64,000 nucleotides of DNA from W0P28-013 sp051878315 (GCA_051878315.1 JBJEJW010000013.1:18890-82889), one strand, 5' to 3'. Shown: positions 34,956-43,954, numbered from the stretch's first letter. Program-made: numbers and translations. Notes: a model not told the origin generated them from the sequence alone.

Positions 34956-35741
34956 ATGCACACACAAGAAGAAAAACTAACCGCCTTTTCGCGCTTGCTT
35001 GACGTCATGGCCGAACTGCGCCAAAAATGTCCATGGGACAAAAAACAAACATTCGAATCGCTGCGCTGCAACACGATTGAAGAAGTTTACGAATTGGCCG
35101 AAGCCATAGTCAACAACGACAAAAAGAACATCAAAAAAGAGTTGGGCGACGTATTGTTACACGTCATATTCTATGCGCAAATGGGCAGCGAAACAGGCGA
35201 CTTCGACATTAAAGACGTGTGCGATGCATTGGTCGAGAAACTCATCTACCGCCACCCACACATCTACGGCAACGTCGCGGCCGACACATCCGAAGACGTC
35301 AAGCAAAATTGGGAACAACTGAAAACCAAAGAAAAAGACGGTAACAAGTCAGTTTTGAGTGGCATACCGACCACATTGCCTGCACTCATCAAAGCCAACC
35401 GCATACAAGACAAAGCGCGCAACATCGGCTTCGATTGGGAAGAACGCACACAAGTGTGGGACAAAGTAAAAGAGGAAATAGCCGAATTTCAGGCCGAAAT
35501 CGACCACAACGACCCCGACCGCATGGAAGCTGAATTTGGCGACCTATTCTTCAGTCTCGTCAACGCTGCGCGGCTCTACAACATCAATCCCGAAAACGCA
35601 CTCGAACGCACCAACAAAAAATTCATCCGCCGATTTAACTACTTGGAGGGAAAAACCATCAAACAAGGGCGCGACCTGCGACAAATGACACTTGCCGAGA
35701 TGGACGCCATTTGGAACGAAGCCAAACAACACGAATTGTAA
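34956..35741 (+). CDS. mazG: Nucleoside triphosphate pyrophosphohydrolase MazG
   Basis: A 261-residue enzyme with two MazG domains that hydrolyses NTPs and dNTPs to monophosphates and pyrophosphate, a housekeeping and ppGpp-linked role. Key features are KCPWDKKQTFESLRCNTIEE, the metal-binding EVYELAE and KKELGDVLLHV sets in the first half, and AEFGDLFFSLVNAAR in the second, followed by the FIRRFNYLE end. ATG 34956 is used; a TTG three codons upstream is also in frame. It abuts the next gene, whose ATG directly follows its stop. Confidence 0.95.
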   Translation: MHTQEEKLTAFSRLLDVMAELRQKCPWDKKQTFESLRCNTIEEVYELAEAIVNNDKKNIKKELGDVLLHVIFYAQMGSETGDFDIKDVCDALVEKLIYRHPHIYGNVAADTSEDVKQNWEQLKTKEKDGNKSVLSGIPTTLPALIKANRIQDKARNIGFDWEERTQVWDKVKEEIAEFQAEIDHNDPDRMEAEFGDLFFSLVNAARLYNINPENALERTNKKFIRRFNYLEGKTIKQGRDLRQMTLAEMDAIWNEAKQHEL

Positions 35742-36056
35742 ATGGACAACGAATTTTTAGCCATTGAAGAAAAAATCGTAACGGTACTAAAAACCGTTTT
35801 CGACCCCGAAATTCCCGTCAACATATACGATCTGGGGCTCATCTACCGCATCGAAAACAACGATGGAAACGTGGAAATAGACATGACACTGACCGCGCCA
35901 AACTGCCCTGCCGCCGACTTCATGGCCGAAGACGTCAAACTAAAAGTAGAAGGCATCGAAGGCGTTAAAAACGTCAATGTCAACATTGTTTTCGAACCCG
36001 AATGGACACAAGACCGCATGACTGACGAAGCCAAACTCGAACTCGGTCTGCTATAA
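35742..36056 (+). CDS. DUF59/MIP18-family iron-sulphur assembly protein
   Basis: A 104-residue protein of the MIP18 (DUF59, SufT-like) family: TVFDPEIPVNIYDLGLIY, MTLTAPNCPAADFMAEDV with the conserved cysteine, then VNVNIVFEPEWTQDRMT. Such proteins help mature Fe-S proteins together with the SUF or ISC systems, neither of which is in the window. Its ATG follows the MazG stop without a gap, and the next gene begins 14 bases on, so it is in the same operon. Confidence 0.92.
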   Translation: MDNEFLAIEEKIVTVLKTVFDPEIPVNIYDLGLIYRIENNDGNVEIDMTLTAPNCPAADFMAEDVKLKVEGIEGVKNVNVNIVFEPEWTQDRMTDEAKLELGLL

Positions 36057-36070
36057 ACACACAAAACAAC

Positions 36071-36835
36071 ATGAACCCGAAATACTACTTTCTGTCCGAT
36101 GCCCATTTGGGTTCACGCGTCGTAAGCGACCAGCATGCACACGAACAACGATTAGTCGATTGGCTTGACATGGCCCAAAACGATGCGACGGCCATTTTTC
36201 TGCTCGGCGACATTTTCGATTTTTGGTTCGAATACGCCACTGTCGTACCCAAAGGCTTCACACGCTTGCTCGGCAAACTGCGCGAAATCACCGAATCGGG
36301 CATTCCCGTTCATTTTTTTGTCGGCAATCACGACTTATGGACATTCGGTTACCTCGAGCAAGAAATCGGACTGATAGTACATCGCGAACCGCAAATCTTC
36401 ATACTCGAAGACAAACGTTTCTTCATGGCACACGGCGACGGACTCGGCGACAACGACCGTAAATTTTCACTGATACGTCGCATTTTCCACAATCACGCTT
36501 GTCAATGGGCATTCCGAAACCTATTGCCAACCACCATCGGTATCAACTTCGGACAACGATGGAGCGAAAACAACCGCCGCCGACACGAACGCCAAAACAT
36601 CGGATTCTTGGGCGAACATCGCGAACCGCTCGTACTATTTGCAAAGCAACACAGCATGCAGCATCCCGACATCGACTACTACATCTTCGGGCATCGGCAC
36701 ATCGTCCTCAACCTGATGCTGAACGGCGGTAGCCAAGTGCTGATACTCGGCGACTTCATAAAGGAATTTACATACGCCACCTTCGACGGTAAAACAATGG
36801 CTATCGAAAATTTCGGCGAAACAACACACGAGTGA
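36071..36835 (+). CDS. lpxH: LpxH-like UDP-2,3-diacylglucosamine pyrophosphatase
   Basis: A 254-residue calcineurin-type metallophosphatase: FLSDAHLGS (DxH), LLGDIFDFWFEY (GDxxD), VHFFVGNHDLW (GNHD), FFMAHGDGLG and YYIFGHRHI. The FDFWFEY after the second motif is typical of LpxH, which splits UDP-diacylglucosamine in lipid A synthesis at the inner-membrane face. LpxH2-type relatives in Bacteroidota are similar, so the exact subgroup is not certain. It is the last gene of the cysS run; no terminator was seen directly behind it. Confidence 0.88.
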   Translation: MNPKYYFLSDAHLGSRVVSDQHAHEQRLVDWLDMAQNDATAIFLLGDIFDFWFEYATVVPKGFTRLLGKLREITESGIPVHFFVGNHDLWTFGYLEQEIGLIVHREPQIFILEDKRFFMAHGDGLGDNDRKFSLIRRIFHNHACQWAFRNLLPTTIGINFGQRWSENNRRRHERQNIGFLGEHREPLVLFAKQHSMQHPDIDYYIFGHRHIVLNLMLNGGSQVLILGDFIKEFTYATFDGKTMAIENFGETTHE

Positions 36836-36898
36836 GGTTTATAGAACTGAATAGCCACTATTCTTTGACACCTGATCGAGTGGATACTCACAAACTTT

Positions 36899-36929
36899 TT
36901 TGTATTTTACAAACTTTTTCGTATCTTTG
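36899..36929 (+). promoter_or_regulatory. Strong promoter of structured RNA B
   Basis: TTTG (36899-36902) and TATCTTTG (36922-36929) are 19 bases apart, the same arrangement and -7 sequence as the promoter of RNA A. Transcription is predicted from about 36936. Confidence 0.75.
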
Positions 36930-36935
36930 TCAGCG

Positions 36936-37199
36936 CGAAACACCCCTTCGTAGTGGTGGCGCAAACAAACATATAACAAAAGACGTCTGACAGCGTTTGT
37001 TTTGGCTCTTCTGAATCTGGTAAATTCAATAAAACTAGTCAAGACACAGCATGTGTAGATGTCTGCGAAAACACGAACTGCCGATTACACAACCGACAAT
37101 ATCGTGTTTGGCGTGGACTTTACATTGCTTGTTTTACTAGTAATGGCAGTACCAGAGCCTTGAAGAGCGGAACAGCAATAGTGCAAGTCCCGCTTTTTT
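36936..37199 (+). ncRNA. Structured RNA B (unknown family, shares a core with RNA A)
   Basis: A promoter, several paired segments and an end terminator support a non-coding RNA of about 264 bases. A 5' hairpin pairs GCGC and CACC with GGTG and GCGC (36933-36962). GCTCTTC (37005-37011) can pair with GAAGAGC (37162-37168), closing a large arm that contains AGACA...TGTCT around ACACA-GCA-TGTGT and AACACGA pairing with TCGTGTT. ATAACAA (36973) followed 26 bases later by GTTTTGGCTCT (36999) repeats the core of RNA A, where spacing is 30. The downstream gene, like the one after RNA A, is a T9SS surface protein with an almost identical tail. Function unknown. Confidence 0.6.
37165..37199 (+). terminator. 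Probable terminator of RNA B
   Basis: AGCGG (37166-37170) and CCGCT (37190-37194) pair and lead into TTTTTT. The stem is short with a 19-base loop, but the inner bases can pair further. Confidence 0.55.
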
Positions 37200-37408
37200 G
37201 TGTGAAATTATGGGTTACATTTTACCACAAAACGGCATGATATTTAAAATAAGATAAAATGAAAGTACAATTGTTTGCCAAATACGCAACAATGCGGTGT
37301 GTGTGCTTTCCATTTTATAGTAAAATTTTTTCAAAAAACAACGATGTCAACAGGCGCGAGTCCCCACACCGAATCGTACCCGTTGCACATCAAAAACAAA
37401 AAATTATT
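37200..37408. other. Leader region of the beta-helix protein gene
   Basis: An open frame runs in phase from 37259 into the gene, but those 50 codons show no signal peptide or family match. I see no clear TAnnTTTG box here, so the gene may use a weak promoter or read-through from RNA B. Confidence 0.4.
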
Positions 37409-39271
37409 ATGATGAAAAAAAACTTTTTTGGGACTCTGCTGTTGTTTGTGAGTGCAAGCGTACTCGCCAATACAGCAAAAATCGGTGAAACCGAGTATGA
37501 AACTCTGGCCGAGGCCGTAGCCGCCGTACCAATCGACGTCGAAAACGTTACCACCGTTCAACTATTGGAGAATGCCCAAGGCGATGGTATTATTGTGCCT
37601 TCCGGCACTAAAATGGTGCTTGATTTGGGTGGATACACCTACGAAGTTACCGGTAATTTGGCCGGTTCTACAGGCACAAAAACCCAAGCCTTCCAACTAC
37701 TGAAAAACTCCGACATCACCATTCAAAATGGCACCATCACGTCGAGCGTAGCTCTTATGCTGATACAAAACTACGCCAACCTGACCCTACTTAACGTTAC
37801 ACTCGACGGCACCAAGTTAAGCGGTACAGGACGCTATGTATTATCGAACAACAATGGCAATATACTGATTGGTGCAGGCACCGTCATCAATGCCAAAGAA
37901 GGCGACATTGCATTCGATGTATACAACTGGGTTTCAGCTGGTTACAATGCAGTGACGGTTACCGTCGAAGACGCCACCATCAACGGACCAATTGAATTGG
38001 CGCAAAGTAATAATGCAGAAGCCTCCGAAGGATTCTCGTTGGTTATCAACTCCGGCAATATCAACGGAACCATCAGCGTGGGAAGCGGTGCCGAAAACGC
38101 CATAGTCAGCATTGCCCCCGCGGCCGTTCTCTCAGACGAAGCTGCTGCCGGTTTGGCCGCACTTACCGGCACAACGTATGTAGCCGGTCGCAAAAATGCC
38201 GAAGGCACATCGCTCTACGCAACAGTGAGTGCAGCCATTAACGCCGCCGCAAACAACGACACCATACTCCTAATGTGCGACGTCAAAGAAGCCATCGTAA
38301 TCGATGACGATGACAAGATTGTATTCGACCCGAACGACCACACATTGTCGGCCGAGAACGCACACGTCATCACCAACAACGGCAAACTGACCATCGTCGG
38401 CAACGGCACTATTGATGCGCTCACACACCAAAACGCCGCTCTATACAACAACGTTGGCGCCGAAGCCCAACTTTTGGGTGCTACCTTCGAACGTTCGAAC
38501 GAAGACAGCAACGTCAACACGTACTACACCATTGTGAATCAAGGCACTATGACCATCGACGGCAGCATAGTCAAAAATGCAGGTGAGCACTCATCGATGA
38601 TTGAAAACGGGTGGTATTATCCTGAACAAAACACGACAAAAGCATTTTCGATACTCGTCATCAAAAGCGGCACCTTCGATGGTGGCTTGTACAATGTCAA
38701 AAACGATGACTATGGCCTATTGACCATCGACGGCGGCACATTTAACAACTCCACCACCGGAGCCGGCAACGTACTCAATTGGAACAAGGCAGTCATCAAC
38801 AACGGTACGTTCACAGCCACCGGCGAAAATAGCGCCAACGTACAACAAGGTTATCCCGGCGACAGCGAATACGAAAATGCCATCATAGCTATTACCGGCG
38901 GCATATTCACAGCACCGGAGGGCAACAACAACATCAACTATCTATATGATAGCAACTATCCGGTGCCTACGACACAAGTGTCGGGCGGCATCTATTCGCA
39001 CGCCATACCGGCCGACCAATGTGCCGACGACTTCGAGCCGAAAGACAATGGCGATGGCACTTATGGTGTGCAGGAAGACCAAACAACCACCGCACTGACA
39101 ACGACCGATGCCGACAACGCCATCGTAGTAGAACAAGGTCGCGTGGTTTGCAATAGCGACTTCCGAATCTACGACCTGACCGGCCGCGACGTAACGCGCA
39201 ACAACGGCACGTTACATGGCGTTTATGTGGTAAAAACAGACAATAACACCGTCAAGGTAGTGGTGAAATAA
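37409..39271 (+). CDS. Beta-helix repeat T9SS surface protein
   Basis: I start it at ATG 37409 (MMKKNFFGTLLLFVSASVLA), giving 620 residues with a signal peptide; the frame is open 50 codons further up but without export signal. Two copies of an opening motif (KIGETEYETLAEAVAAV and SLYATVSAAINAAANND) introduce runs of short strands such as NSDITIQNGTITSS and NQGTMTIDGSIVKN, the look of a right-handed parallel beta-helix. No catalytic pectate-lyase residues are obvious. The tail FRIYDLTGRDVTR to GVYVVKTDNNTVKVVVK is a T9SS type A domain nearly the same as that of the BspA-like gene at 21357. Probably a surface adhesin or glycan binder. Confidence 0.82.
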   Translation: MMKKNFFGTLLLFVSASVLANTAKIGETEYETLAEAVAAVPIDVENVTTVQLLENAQGDGIIVPSGTKMVLDLGGYTYEVTGNLAGSTGTKTQAFQLLKNSDITIQNGTITSSVALMLIQNYANLTLLNVTLDGTKLSGTGRYVLSNNNGNILIGAGTVINAKEGDIAFDVYNWVSAGYNAVTVTVEDATINGPIELAQSNNAEASEGFSLVINSGNINGTISVGSGAENAIVSIAPAAVLSDEAAAGLAALTGTTYVAGRKNAEGTSLYATVSAAINAAANNDTILLMCDVKEAIVIDDDDKIVFDPNDHTLSAENAHVITNNGKLTIVGNGTIDALTHQNAALYNNVGAEAQLLGATFERSNEDSNVNTYYTIVNQGTMTIDGSIVKNAGEHSSMIENGWYYPEQNTTKAFSILVIKSGTFDGGLYNVKNDDYGLLTIDGGTFNNSTTGAGNVLNWNKAVINNGTFTATGENSANVQQGYPGDSEYENAIIAITGGIFTAPEGNNNINYLYDSNYPVPTTQVSGGIYSHAIPADQCADDFEPKDNGDGTYGVQEDQTTTALTTTDADNAIVVEQGRVVCNSDFRIYDLTGRDVTRNNGTLHGVYVVKTDNNTVKVVVK

Positions 39272-39290
39272 CACCGGAACCGAGACAATA

Positions 39291-39322
39291 AAAAGTAGGG
39301 ACGCGACCACGTCCCTACTTTT
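39291..39322 (+). terminator. Terminator within a GTAGGGACG palindrome
   Basis: Perfect 13-bp arms, AAAAGTAGGGACG and CGTCCCTACTTTT, with a six-base loop, 20 bases after the stop codon. The core is the same as in the repeat element at 25130-25193, suggesting a dispersed palindrome used as terminator. The symmetric A and T flanks allow it to work in both directions, also for the RNase H gene. Confidence 0.8.
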
Positions 39323-39373
39323 ATGTTTACTCCTACGCCTGAAACTCTTAAACTTTTCTAACTTTTTCAGCCG

Positions 39374-40006
39374 TCATTTTCGTCCGAAATCGGCAGGAAT
39401 TTCGCCCCAACTATCAGTTCGCCATTTCAAAATTTTGGTAGTAACTGTGTGAGTTGCCAACCACACATTAGCACGGTTTATCAAATCGAACACAGGCGCA
39501 TTAGCGGCATTCGGTTCCAATTTCGATTTACAACGACGTTGCCGTACCCACGCCTGCGCCGTCACACTGTCGGAATAGATGGCTGTTACAGCCAATTTAC
39601 CCTGCTCCACCAACGCCAACGCATGCACTATGGCCAAAAATTCGCCAATATTATTCGTCGCTGCGGCAAAAGGGCCTTGACGGAACACCTCTTCGCCCGT
39701 ATCGACCAACACACCACGATATTCCATCACACCCGGATTACCACTGCACGCCGCATCTACCGACAAACACCCGGCCAACGGTCGTTCATCGGCATCGGAA
39801 AACGCCGACAACGACATCGTTTTGTGGGAACCAACCACTTGCCAATAATTTTTTGCAAATGCCATTTTAGCGGCATTTTCCGTCGGGAACGACTTATATT
39901 GCGCACCTTCGTAACCGTCGATTTGTGCCTTACACGCCTCCCAACTATCGAAAACGCCGCTGGTACGTCCCTGCCACACTACATAATATTTTTGCTTCGC
40001 AGCCAT
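39374..40006 (-). CDS. Ribonuclease H with N-terminal viroplasmin domain
   Basis: A 210-residue protein starting at ATG 40006 (MAAKQKYYVVWQGRTSGVF). Residues 5-50 are the caulimovirus viroplasmin/RNase H N-domain that binds RNA-DNA hybrids (WQGRTSGVFDSWEACKAQID, YKSFPTENAAKMAF). The catalytic domain has the four acids: SVDAACSGNPG, NNIGEFLAIVHAL, AIYSDSVTAQAWV and the final WRTDSWGEIPADFGRK. It removes RNA from RNA-DNA hybrids. Upstream codons in the frame are ignored because homology begins at 40006. Convergent with the beta-helix gene. Confidence 0.93.
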   Translation of the reverse strand: MAAKQKYYVVWQGRTSGVFDSWEACKAQIDGYEGAQYKSFPTENAAKMAFAKNYWQVVGSHKTMSLSAFSDADERPLAGCLSVDAACSGNPGVMEYRGVLVDTGEEVFRQGPFAAATNNIGEFLAIVHALALVEQGKLAVTAIYSDSVTAQAWVRQRRCKSKLEPNAANAPVFDLINRANVWLATHTVTTKILKWRTDSWGEIPADFGRK

Positions 40007-40150
40007 CGAGCGACAAAAATACAAATAATCCGCCAATTACGCAAATATCATCAAATCGCAGCAGTACCATTTTTTGTTTGGCACGACTTTTGCACACTAC
40101 AAAGTGAACTAATTTTTTTGTCTAACTTAAATAATAGGAGGAAACGCACC

Positions 40151-40399
40151 ATGAAACTCTCTCATCTGTTTGCCTTTGCCGGCGGCGCTTTGGCCGGAGC
40201 CGCGCTCGGCTTGTTGTTGGCACCCGATTCGGGCGAAAACACGCGCAACAAAATCGCTCACATGCTGAAAGAAAAAGGCATTGCGCTCGACCGCGAATCG
40301 CTGTCGCAGTTTGTCGACAAAGTGATTGCCAAATTGCATCACAATTTTACAGACGACGATTTGCAGGCTGCTGTCGATGAGGTCGTCAACCAAAAATAA
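40151..40399 (+). CDS. YtxH-domain small membrane protein
   Basis: An 82-residue protein with one N-terminal hydrophobic segment (FAFAGGALAGAALGLLLAP) followed by DSGENTRNKIAHMLKEKGI, the YtxH pattern, and an amphipathic C-terminal helix. YtxH proteins are membrane-tethered and often stress-induced. An AGGAGG-like stretch (ATAGGAGGAAAC) lies before ATG 40151, a stronger Shine-Dalgarno than most genes here. It starts a three-gene unit with the holin-like protein and a small membrane protein. Confidence 0.85.
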   Translation: MKLSHLFAFAGGALAGAALGLLLAPDSGENTRNKIAHMLKEKGIALDRESLSQFVDKVIAKLHHNFTDDDLQAAVDEVVNQK

Positions 40400-40404
40400 T
40401 CGTC

Positions 40405-40779
40405 ATGATCGACAACAACTATCAGCATTTGATTGACGACAGCAAACGTTATCTGCGTATGCGCTACGATATGCTTCGCCTCGAGTTACTCGAGAAGTTG
40501 TCGCGTATCGTGGCGCTTCTTTTGCTGGTCATGGTGTCCACGGTTCTGGGCTTGGCAGCGTTTATTTATTTTACATTCGCTTTTGTGGCATGGCTCAAAC
40601 CTTGGTTGGGTACAGTGGTACCACTGTGTATAGTAGGCGGCGTGTTTGTACTGCTGCTGATTGTGGGCATTATATTCCGCAAACAATTGTTTATCAACCC
40701 GTTGGTTTCGCAACTGAGTCATATTTTATTTTACGAAACACCAAAATCAGAGAACAATGAAACCGAACAAACAGCCTGA
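40405..40779 (+). CDS. Phage-holin-superfamily-III-like membrane protein
   Basis: A 124-residue protein with a charged N-terminal helix (YLRMRYDMLRLELLEKLSR) and two transmembrane segments (VALLLLVMVSTVLGLAAFIY and VPLCIVGGVFVLLLIVGIIF), the layout of the holin-X/DUF1469 family. In Bacteroidota such genes usually follow a YtxH gene and are linked to envelope stress, not to phage lysis. It begins five bases after the YtxH stop and overlaps the next gene by 23 bases. Confidence 0.85.
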   Translation: MIDNNYQHLIDDSKRYLRMRYDMLRLELLEKLSRIVALLLLVMVSTVLGLAAFIYFTFAFVAWLKPWLGTVVPLCIVGGVFVLLLIVGIIFRKQLFINPLVSQLSHILFYETPKSENNETEQTA

Positions 40780-41023
40780 GATGGCACATCTGCATTCGCT
40801 GAGCGACCTGCACCGCTGCAAACGCCAACTGCGTCAGCAAATAGATGTGCAGGAGTTGCGTCTGACAAACGACGTGCGACATATTCGTCGGTCGTTGCAC
40901 ACGGCATCCCACATCATCGACAACATTGGCAGTGCGCTATCGTACATCGCACCATCGGCAGGTTTTGTCGGGCTGGGTATCGGACTGGTACGACTACTAC
41001 TGAAACGTCGTAAAAAAATATAA
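40757..41023 (+). CDS. Small membrane protein, third gene of the YtxH cluster
   Basis: An 88-residue protein with a basic, probably coiled N-terminal half (DLHRCKRQLRQQIDVQELRL) and one C-terminal hydrophobic segment (SALSYIAPSAGFVGLGIGLV) ending in a lysine/arginine cluster. It overlaps the holin-like gene and is followed by a terminator, so it completes the unit. No family name recognised; the neighbourhood suggests a partner of the two proteins in the membrane. Confidence 0.75.
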   Translation: MKPNKQPEMAHLHSLSDLHRCKRQLRQQIDVQELRLTNDVRHIRRSLHTASHIIDNIGSALSYIAPSAGFVGLGIGLVRLLLKRRKKI

Positions 41024-41041
41024 GTCGAACGAGTTACCGAA

Positions 41042-41073
41042 AATTCAGGAGCGCGCCTTCTGAATTTTTTTTG
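41042..41073 (+). terminator. Terminator after the YtxH cluster
   Basis: AAATTCAG and CTGAATTT form an 8-bp stem with an 11-base GC-rich loop and are followed by a run of T residues, about 20 bases after the last stop codon. Confidence 0.8.
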
Positions 41074-41096
41074 TGCGAAAGCATATCGAAATATAA

Positions 41097-41127
41097 TTGG
41101 GAAATCCAAGAATTTTGTGTAAATTTG
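41097..41127 (+). promoter_or_regulatory. Promoter of leuS
   Basis: TTG (41097-41099) and TAAATTTG (41120-41127) are separated by 20 bases. The ATG follows 26 bases later. Confidence 0.65.
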
Positions 41128-41152
41128 CAGACTTTTTGTAATTTGCGGTACT

Positions 41153-43954
41153 ATGGAATACAAATTCAAGGAAATCGAGCAAAAATGGCAGCAATATTGG
41201 ATTGACCACGCTGTCTATAAAACCAATATCGACCAGACACGTCCAAAATATTATGTATTGGATATGTTTCCGTATCCATCGGGAGCGGGTTTGCACGTCG
41301 GACATCCGTTGGGCTATATCGCCAGCGACATTTTCAGCCGATATCGGCGCCTGCAAGGCTACAATGTGTTGCACCCAATGGGTTACGACGCCTACGGATT
41401 GCCGGCCGAACAATACGCCATACAAACAGGACAACACCCCGAAGTAACGACACGCAAAAACATAGCCCGTTACCGCGAGCAATTGAACAAAATCGGTTTT
41501 TGCTACGATTGGAGCCGCGAAGTGCGTACCTGCGACCCACAATTTTATCATTGGACACAGTGGGCATTTATACAAATGTTCAACCATTGGTATTGCAAAC
41601 GCGCCAACGCCGCACGCCCAATTTCGATGCTGATAGACATATTCAACGAACAAGGCAACGCCAAAGTGCGTGCTGCACAAAACGAAACACCCATTTTCAC
41701 CGCCGACGAGTGGAAAAGTTGGAACGAACACCGCCAACAAGAAATACTGATGAATTATCGTATCGCCTATTTGGCCGACACAAAAGTGAATTGGTGTCCA
41801 CAATTGGGCTGCGTACTTGCCAACGACGAGGTAAGCGAAGGTTTGTCGGTGCGTGGCGGTTATCCCGTAGAACAACGCGTAATGCGTCAGTGGAATCTGC
41901 GCGTATCGGCCTACGCACAACGCCTGCTCGACGGACTTGACCGCCTCGACTGGACTGATTCGTTGAAAGAGACACAACGCAATTGGATTGGTCGCTCGGA
42001 AGGCGCGCAAATGTTTTTCGGTTTAGTCGGCAGCGATAAGAAAATCGAGATTTTCACCACACGCTGCGACACTGTTTTTGGTGTAACCTTCATGGTGCTG
42101 GCACCCGAAAGCGAATATGTAGCCCAAGTAACCACTGCGGCACAACAGGCCGACGTGAATGCTTACCTCGATATGGTGAAACGCCGCACCGAACGCGAAC
42201 GCATCGCCGATCGTCGTGTAACCGGCGTCTTTTCAGGTTCATACGCCATCAACCCACTGACAGGCAAAGAGATACCGATTTGGATTTCGGACTATGTTTT
42301 GGCCGGCTATGGCACCGGCGCCATCATGGCCGTGCCGGCGCACGACAGCCGCGACTACGCGTTTGCCAAGCACTTCGACCTGCCCATCATTCCATTGATT
42401 GAAGGTGCCGACGTGAGCCATGAAAGTTTCGACGCCAAAGAAGGCGTGATGATGAACTCGGGATTCCTGAACGGCAAAACCGTAACCGAATCCATCGCCG
42501 CCATGAAACAATATATCACCAAGCACGGCATCGGTAGCGTGAAAGTGAACTACCGTCTGCGCGACGCCGTTTTCAGTCGTCAACGTTATTGGGGCGAACC
42601 ATTCCCCGTGTATTACAAAGACGGTATGCCATATCTGCTTCCCGAAGATAAGTTACCACTTGAATTACCCGAAGTGGACAATTTTTTGCCAACCGAAACG
42701 GGCGAGCCACCACTCGGCCACGCCAAGAAATGGGCATGGGACGAGGCAAACCGTTGCTTGGCCGACACCGCCGCCATCGACAACAAGACGATTTTCCAGC
42801 TCGAACTATGCACCATGCCCGGTTTCGCAGGGTCATCGGCCTACTACCTGCGCTATATGGACCCACACAACACCGACACACTGGTTAGTAAATCGGCCAA
42901 CGACTATTGGCAAAACGTCGATTTGTACATCGGCGGCACCGAACACGCTACCGGACATTTGATTTACAGCCGTTTTTGGAACAAATTTTTGTTCGACCTC
43001 GGCCTCGTATGTCAAGACGAGCCGTTCCAAAAATTGATCAACCAAGGTATGATTCAAGGACGAAGCAACTTTGTGTACCGTATCATAGGCACCAACAAAT
43101 TTGTGTCGTACAATCTGAAAGACCAATACGAAACACAACCGATTCATGTCAATGTGAACATCGTCGATAACGACATTTTGGACATCGATGCTTTCCGGAA
43201 TTGGTTACCGGAATACAAAGATGCCGAATTTGTACTCGAAGATGGTAAATACGTTTGCGGTTGGGCGGTCGAGAAAATGTCAAAATCGATGTTCAACGTA
43301 ATCAATCCTGACGACATCGTCGAGAAATACGGTGCCGACACACTACGCTTATACGAAATGTTCCTCGGCCCGCTCGAACAATCGAAACCGTGGGACACAA
43401 ACGGCATCGACGGTGTACACCGTTTCCTGAAAAAACTGTGGGGATTATTCTTCGCCGGCGAGGCATTCTCCGTATCGGACGAACAACCAACCGAAAATGA
43501 GATGAAAACGCTACACAAAACCATCAAAAAAATTGGTTATGACATCGAGCATTTTTCATTCAACACGTCGGTTTCGGCCTTTATGATTTGCGTCAACGAA
43601 TTGGCACAACAACATTGCAATAAACGTGCTGTTTTGGAACCGCTGTTGATTATTTTATCGCCATTTGCACCGCACATCGCCGAAGAATTGTGGCACGCTC
43701 TCGGACATAACACCACCATTTGCGATGCAACATTTCCCACATTCGACGAAAAATATTTGACAGAATCGACCGTAAAATACCCGATTTCGTTCAACGGCAA
43801 AGTGCGTTTCATGCTCGATTTGCCGGCCGCATTCGACCGCGCTGCCGTAGAGCAAGCAGCCCTATCCAACGAGCAGACAGCCAAATACACCAATGGGCAA
43901 ACGCCCAAAAAGGTGATTGTTGTACCGGGGAAAATTGTAAATATTGTACTATAA
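41153..43954 (+). CDS. leuS: Leucyl-tRNA synthetase
   Basis: A 933-residue class I synthetase. HIGH-type motif HVGHPLGY at residues 48-55, an editing (CP1) domain with YVLAGYGTGAIMAVPAHDSRD near 380-400, and KMSKSMFN at about 707. The anticodon-binding and C-terminal domains are complete, ending PKKVIVVPGKIVNIVL. Length is normal for Bacteroidota LeuRS. It attaches leucine to tRNA-Leu and edits mischarged products. The following YitT-like gene begins 12 bases later and is probably co-transcribed. Confidence 0.97.
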   Translation: MEYKFKEIEQKWQQYWIDHAVYKTNIDQTRPKYYVLDMFPYPSGAGLHVGHPLGYIASDIFSRYRRLQGYNVLHPMGYDAYGLPAEQYAIQTGQHPEVTTRKNIARYREQLNKIGFCYDWSREVRTCDPQFYHWTQWAFIQMFNHWYCKRANAARPISMLIDIFNEQGNAKVRAAQNETPIFTADEWKSWNEHRQQEILMNYRIAYLADTKVNWCPQLGCVLANDEVSEGLSVRGGYPVEQRVMRQWNLRVSAYAQRLLDGLDRLDWTDSLKETQRNWIGRSEGAQMFFGLVGSDKKIEIFTTRCDTVFGVTFMVLAPESEYVAQVTTAAQQADVNAYLDMVKRRTERERIADRRVTGVFSGSYAINPLTGKEIPIWISDYVLAGYGTGAIMAVPAHDSRDYAFAKHFDLPIIPLIEGADVSHESFDAKEGVMMNSGFLNGKTVTESIAAMKQYITKHGIGSVKVNYRLRDAVFSRQRYWGEPFPVYYKDGMPYLLPEDKLPLELPEVDNFLPTETGEPPLGHAKKWAWDEANRCLADTAAIDNKTIFQLELCTMPGFAGSSAYYLRYMDPHNTDTLVSKSANDYWQNVDLYIGGTEHATGHLIYSRFWNKFLFDLGLVCQDEPFQKLINQGMIQGRSNFVYRIIGTNKFVSYNLKDQYETQPIHVNVNIVDNDILDIDAFRNWLPEYKDAEFVLEDGKYVCGWAVEKMSKSMFNVINPDDIVEKYGADTLRLYEMFLGPLEQSKPWDTNGIDGVHRFLKKLWGLFFAGEAFSVSDEQPTENEMKTLHKTIKKIGYDIEHFSFNTSVSAFMICVNELAQQHCNKRAVLEPLLIILSPFAPHIAEELWHALGHNTTICDATFPTFDEKYLTESTVKYPISFNGKVRFMLDLPAAFDRAAVEQAALSNEQTAKYTNGQTPKKVIVVPGKIVNIVL

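Noticed and set aside
36936..37199. RNA B as RNase P RNA, tmRNA or SRP RNA
   Set aside because: I did not find the conserved RNase P or SRP loop bases, nor a tRNA-like end with a tag-peptide frame as in tmRNA.
40405..40779. Prophage remnant because of the holin-like protein
   Set aside because: No other phage gene is nearby and the YtxH neighbour is the usual chromosomal context for this family in Bacteroidota.
41045..42010. Minus-strand frame of 321 codons opposite leuS
   Set aside because: Antisense to the HIGH-motif half of LeuRS; no promoter or homology-like motif.
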